Source: Ricinus communis
Taxonomy: Eukaryota > Streptophyta > Magnoliopsida > Malpighiales > Euphorbiaceae
Assembly (NCBI RefSeq): GCF_019578655.1
Contig: NC_063258.1
Location: forward strand, 7,237,283 to 7,301,282
Reading direction: 5' to 3'
DNA: 64,000 bases
Shown: piece by piece, positions 62,975 to 64,000 of the stretch
Layout of the letters: the number at the start of each line of letters is the position of its first letter
How positions within the stretch are numbered: position 1 is the first letter of the stretch
Translations under genes and position numbers: made by a program
Notes under the pieces: generated by a model
Told to the model about the DNA's origin: nothing
Seen by the model: only the letters and a program-made list of their open reading frames with translations
Database searches by the model: none

Positions 62975-64000
62975 TATATTTATCAATATAAGAAAATAAC
63001 CCGTAAAACATGTATATTTATGAATCTGGGAAAAGAATCCCTTAAGAGGGGTATATTTATAAATATTAGAAAATAACCTCCGAATACTTGATATTACGAT
63101 CTGAGAAAATAACAATTATTTTATATATTTATGTGTATAAGAAAACAACCACTTAAATTGGTTAATTTTATAATATGAGAGAACAAGCCCGTAAAATGGT
63201 ATATTTATCAATATAAGAAAATAACCTCAGAAACGGTATTTATGAATCAGTATAAACAACCTCAGTAAAAGTGGTATAAATGCAGTCAAGAAAACAACCT
63301 TGTATGGGTAAATTTTTAATATAAGAAAACAACCTCGAGAAAGGGTAAATTTTTAATATGTGAAAACAACCTCAATACGAGGATATATTTATGAATCTAA
63401 GGAATTAACCCCATTTTGGGTAATTTGTGATGAGAAAACAACCTTAATGAATTTTTTATAATGTGAGAAAATAACCTTATAAAAGGAGTCTATTTGTAAA
63501 TATAAGAAAATAACCCGAAACGTGTATATTCATAAATTTGAGAAAACAATCCAAGAAGAGTGCTAATAATTTTATATGAGAAAACGACCCCGTAAAAGTT
63601 GTATATTTATCAATATGAGAAAATAACCCCATAAAACGTGTATATTTATAAATCTGAGAAAATAATCCCGTAAAAGTAGTATAATTGCGAGTCTAAGAAA
63701 ACAGCCTCGCAGAAGGGTAAATTTTTTAATATGAGAAAACATTCCCGTAAGAGGGATATATTTATAAATATTAGCCAACAACCTGATACGAGGATATTAA
63801 TCAATCGGAGAAAATAACCTCATAATTTTGGTATATTTGTGAGTATGAGAAAAAAACCCCTTAAATAGGTTAATTTCATAATATGAGAAAACAACCCCGT
63901 AAAAGAGGTATATGTGTAAATATAAGAAAATAATCCCATAAAACGTGTATATTTTATGAGTTTGAGAAAACAACCCCATAATAGTGCTAATAATTTAATA
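62975..64000 (+). repeat. Duplicated satellite segment, right copy (cut by window end)
   Basis: Partner of 61010-62065. Its first half (63060-63460) has lost many short pieces; its second half is nearly unchanged. The duplication may continue beyond the window. Confidence 0.85.

Larger units (their letters stand above)
60298..64000 (+). repeat. Satellite block 8, 39-bp monomers with 1.95-kb duplication
   Basis: Continues past the window edge. J markers lie at 60655, 61236, 61621, 62048, 62472, 62583, 63559 and 63982; 61621 to 62048 is 427 bp. The segment 61010-62065 is repeated at about 62975-64000. The stretch 63090-63450 is rich in small deletions. No gene. Confidence 0.95.

Noticed and set aside
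3081..64000. Telomeric or organellar origin of the tandem repeat
   Set aside because: There is no TTTAGGG-type unit, and nested Ty3/gypsy elements with target duplications indicate nuclear internal heterochromatin.

Overview
This window looks like heterochromatin from a flowering plant, probably a dicot, in a pericentromeric or centromeric setting. I see no intact host gene, tRNA, rRNA or CRISPR array. Two kinds of DNA make up nearly everything. About 31 kb (near half) is a tandem satellite with a monomer of about 39 bp. The rest is LTR retrotransposons of Ty3/gypsy type nested in it. The plant assignment rests on an Athila-type element (tRNA-Asp primer site, FEIK and GGLPSEDP gag motifs, Athila-type 3' ORF) and on chromovirus LTRs with an initiator-Met primer site. 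I cannot name the species.

Layout: 1-758 is decayed gag and leader of a minus-strand element whose 5' LTR is 772-3080. 3081-3980 is satellite. 3981-8675 is an internally deleted minus-strand chromovirus with a truncated left LTR and a full right LTR (6007-8675). 8676-12872 is satellite. 12873-25555 is a complete but mutated Athila-type element on the minus strand, with 1.43-kb LTRs and target duplication AACAC. 25556-28211 is satellite. 28212-29653 is a plus-strand Athila-like solo LTR (TAAAC). 29654-32431 is satellite. Then four solo LTRs of the same chromovirus family (32432-35503, 42416-45142, 50983-53516, 57562-60297) alternate with satellite to the end of the window.

The satellite is the most distinctive feature. 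Its monomers are of about ten named types in a fixed order, giving a higher-order repeat of 388 bp (eight 39-mers plus two 38-mers), or 427 bp when one extra type is present. Most monomers carry a short dyad such as CCCCGTAATACGGGG. Larger blocks (0.66, 1.25 and 1.95 kb) have been duplicated inside the array. Because 39 is a multiple of 3, the minus strand shows many long open frames with 13-residue periodicity. I regard these as a by-product of the repeat and not genes.

History: the satellite came first and the elements inserted later. For most insertions the monomer phase continues across the element, and several have perfect 5-bp target duplications. Most chromovirus copies were then reduced to solo LTRs. 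The Athila gag-pol is broken by nonsense and frameshift changes, so nothing here appears able to move by itself.
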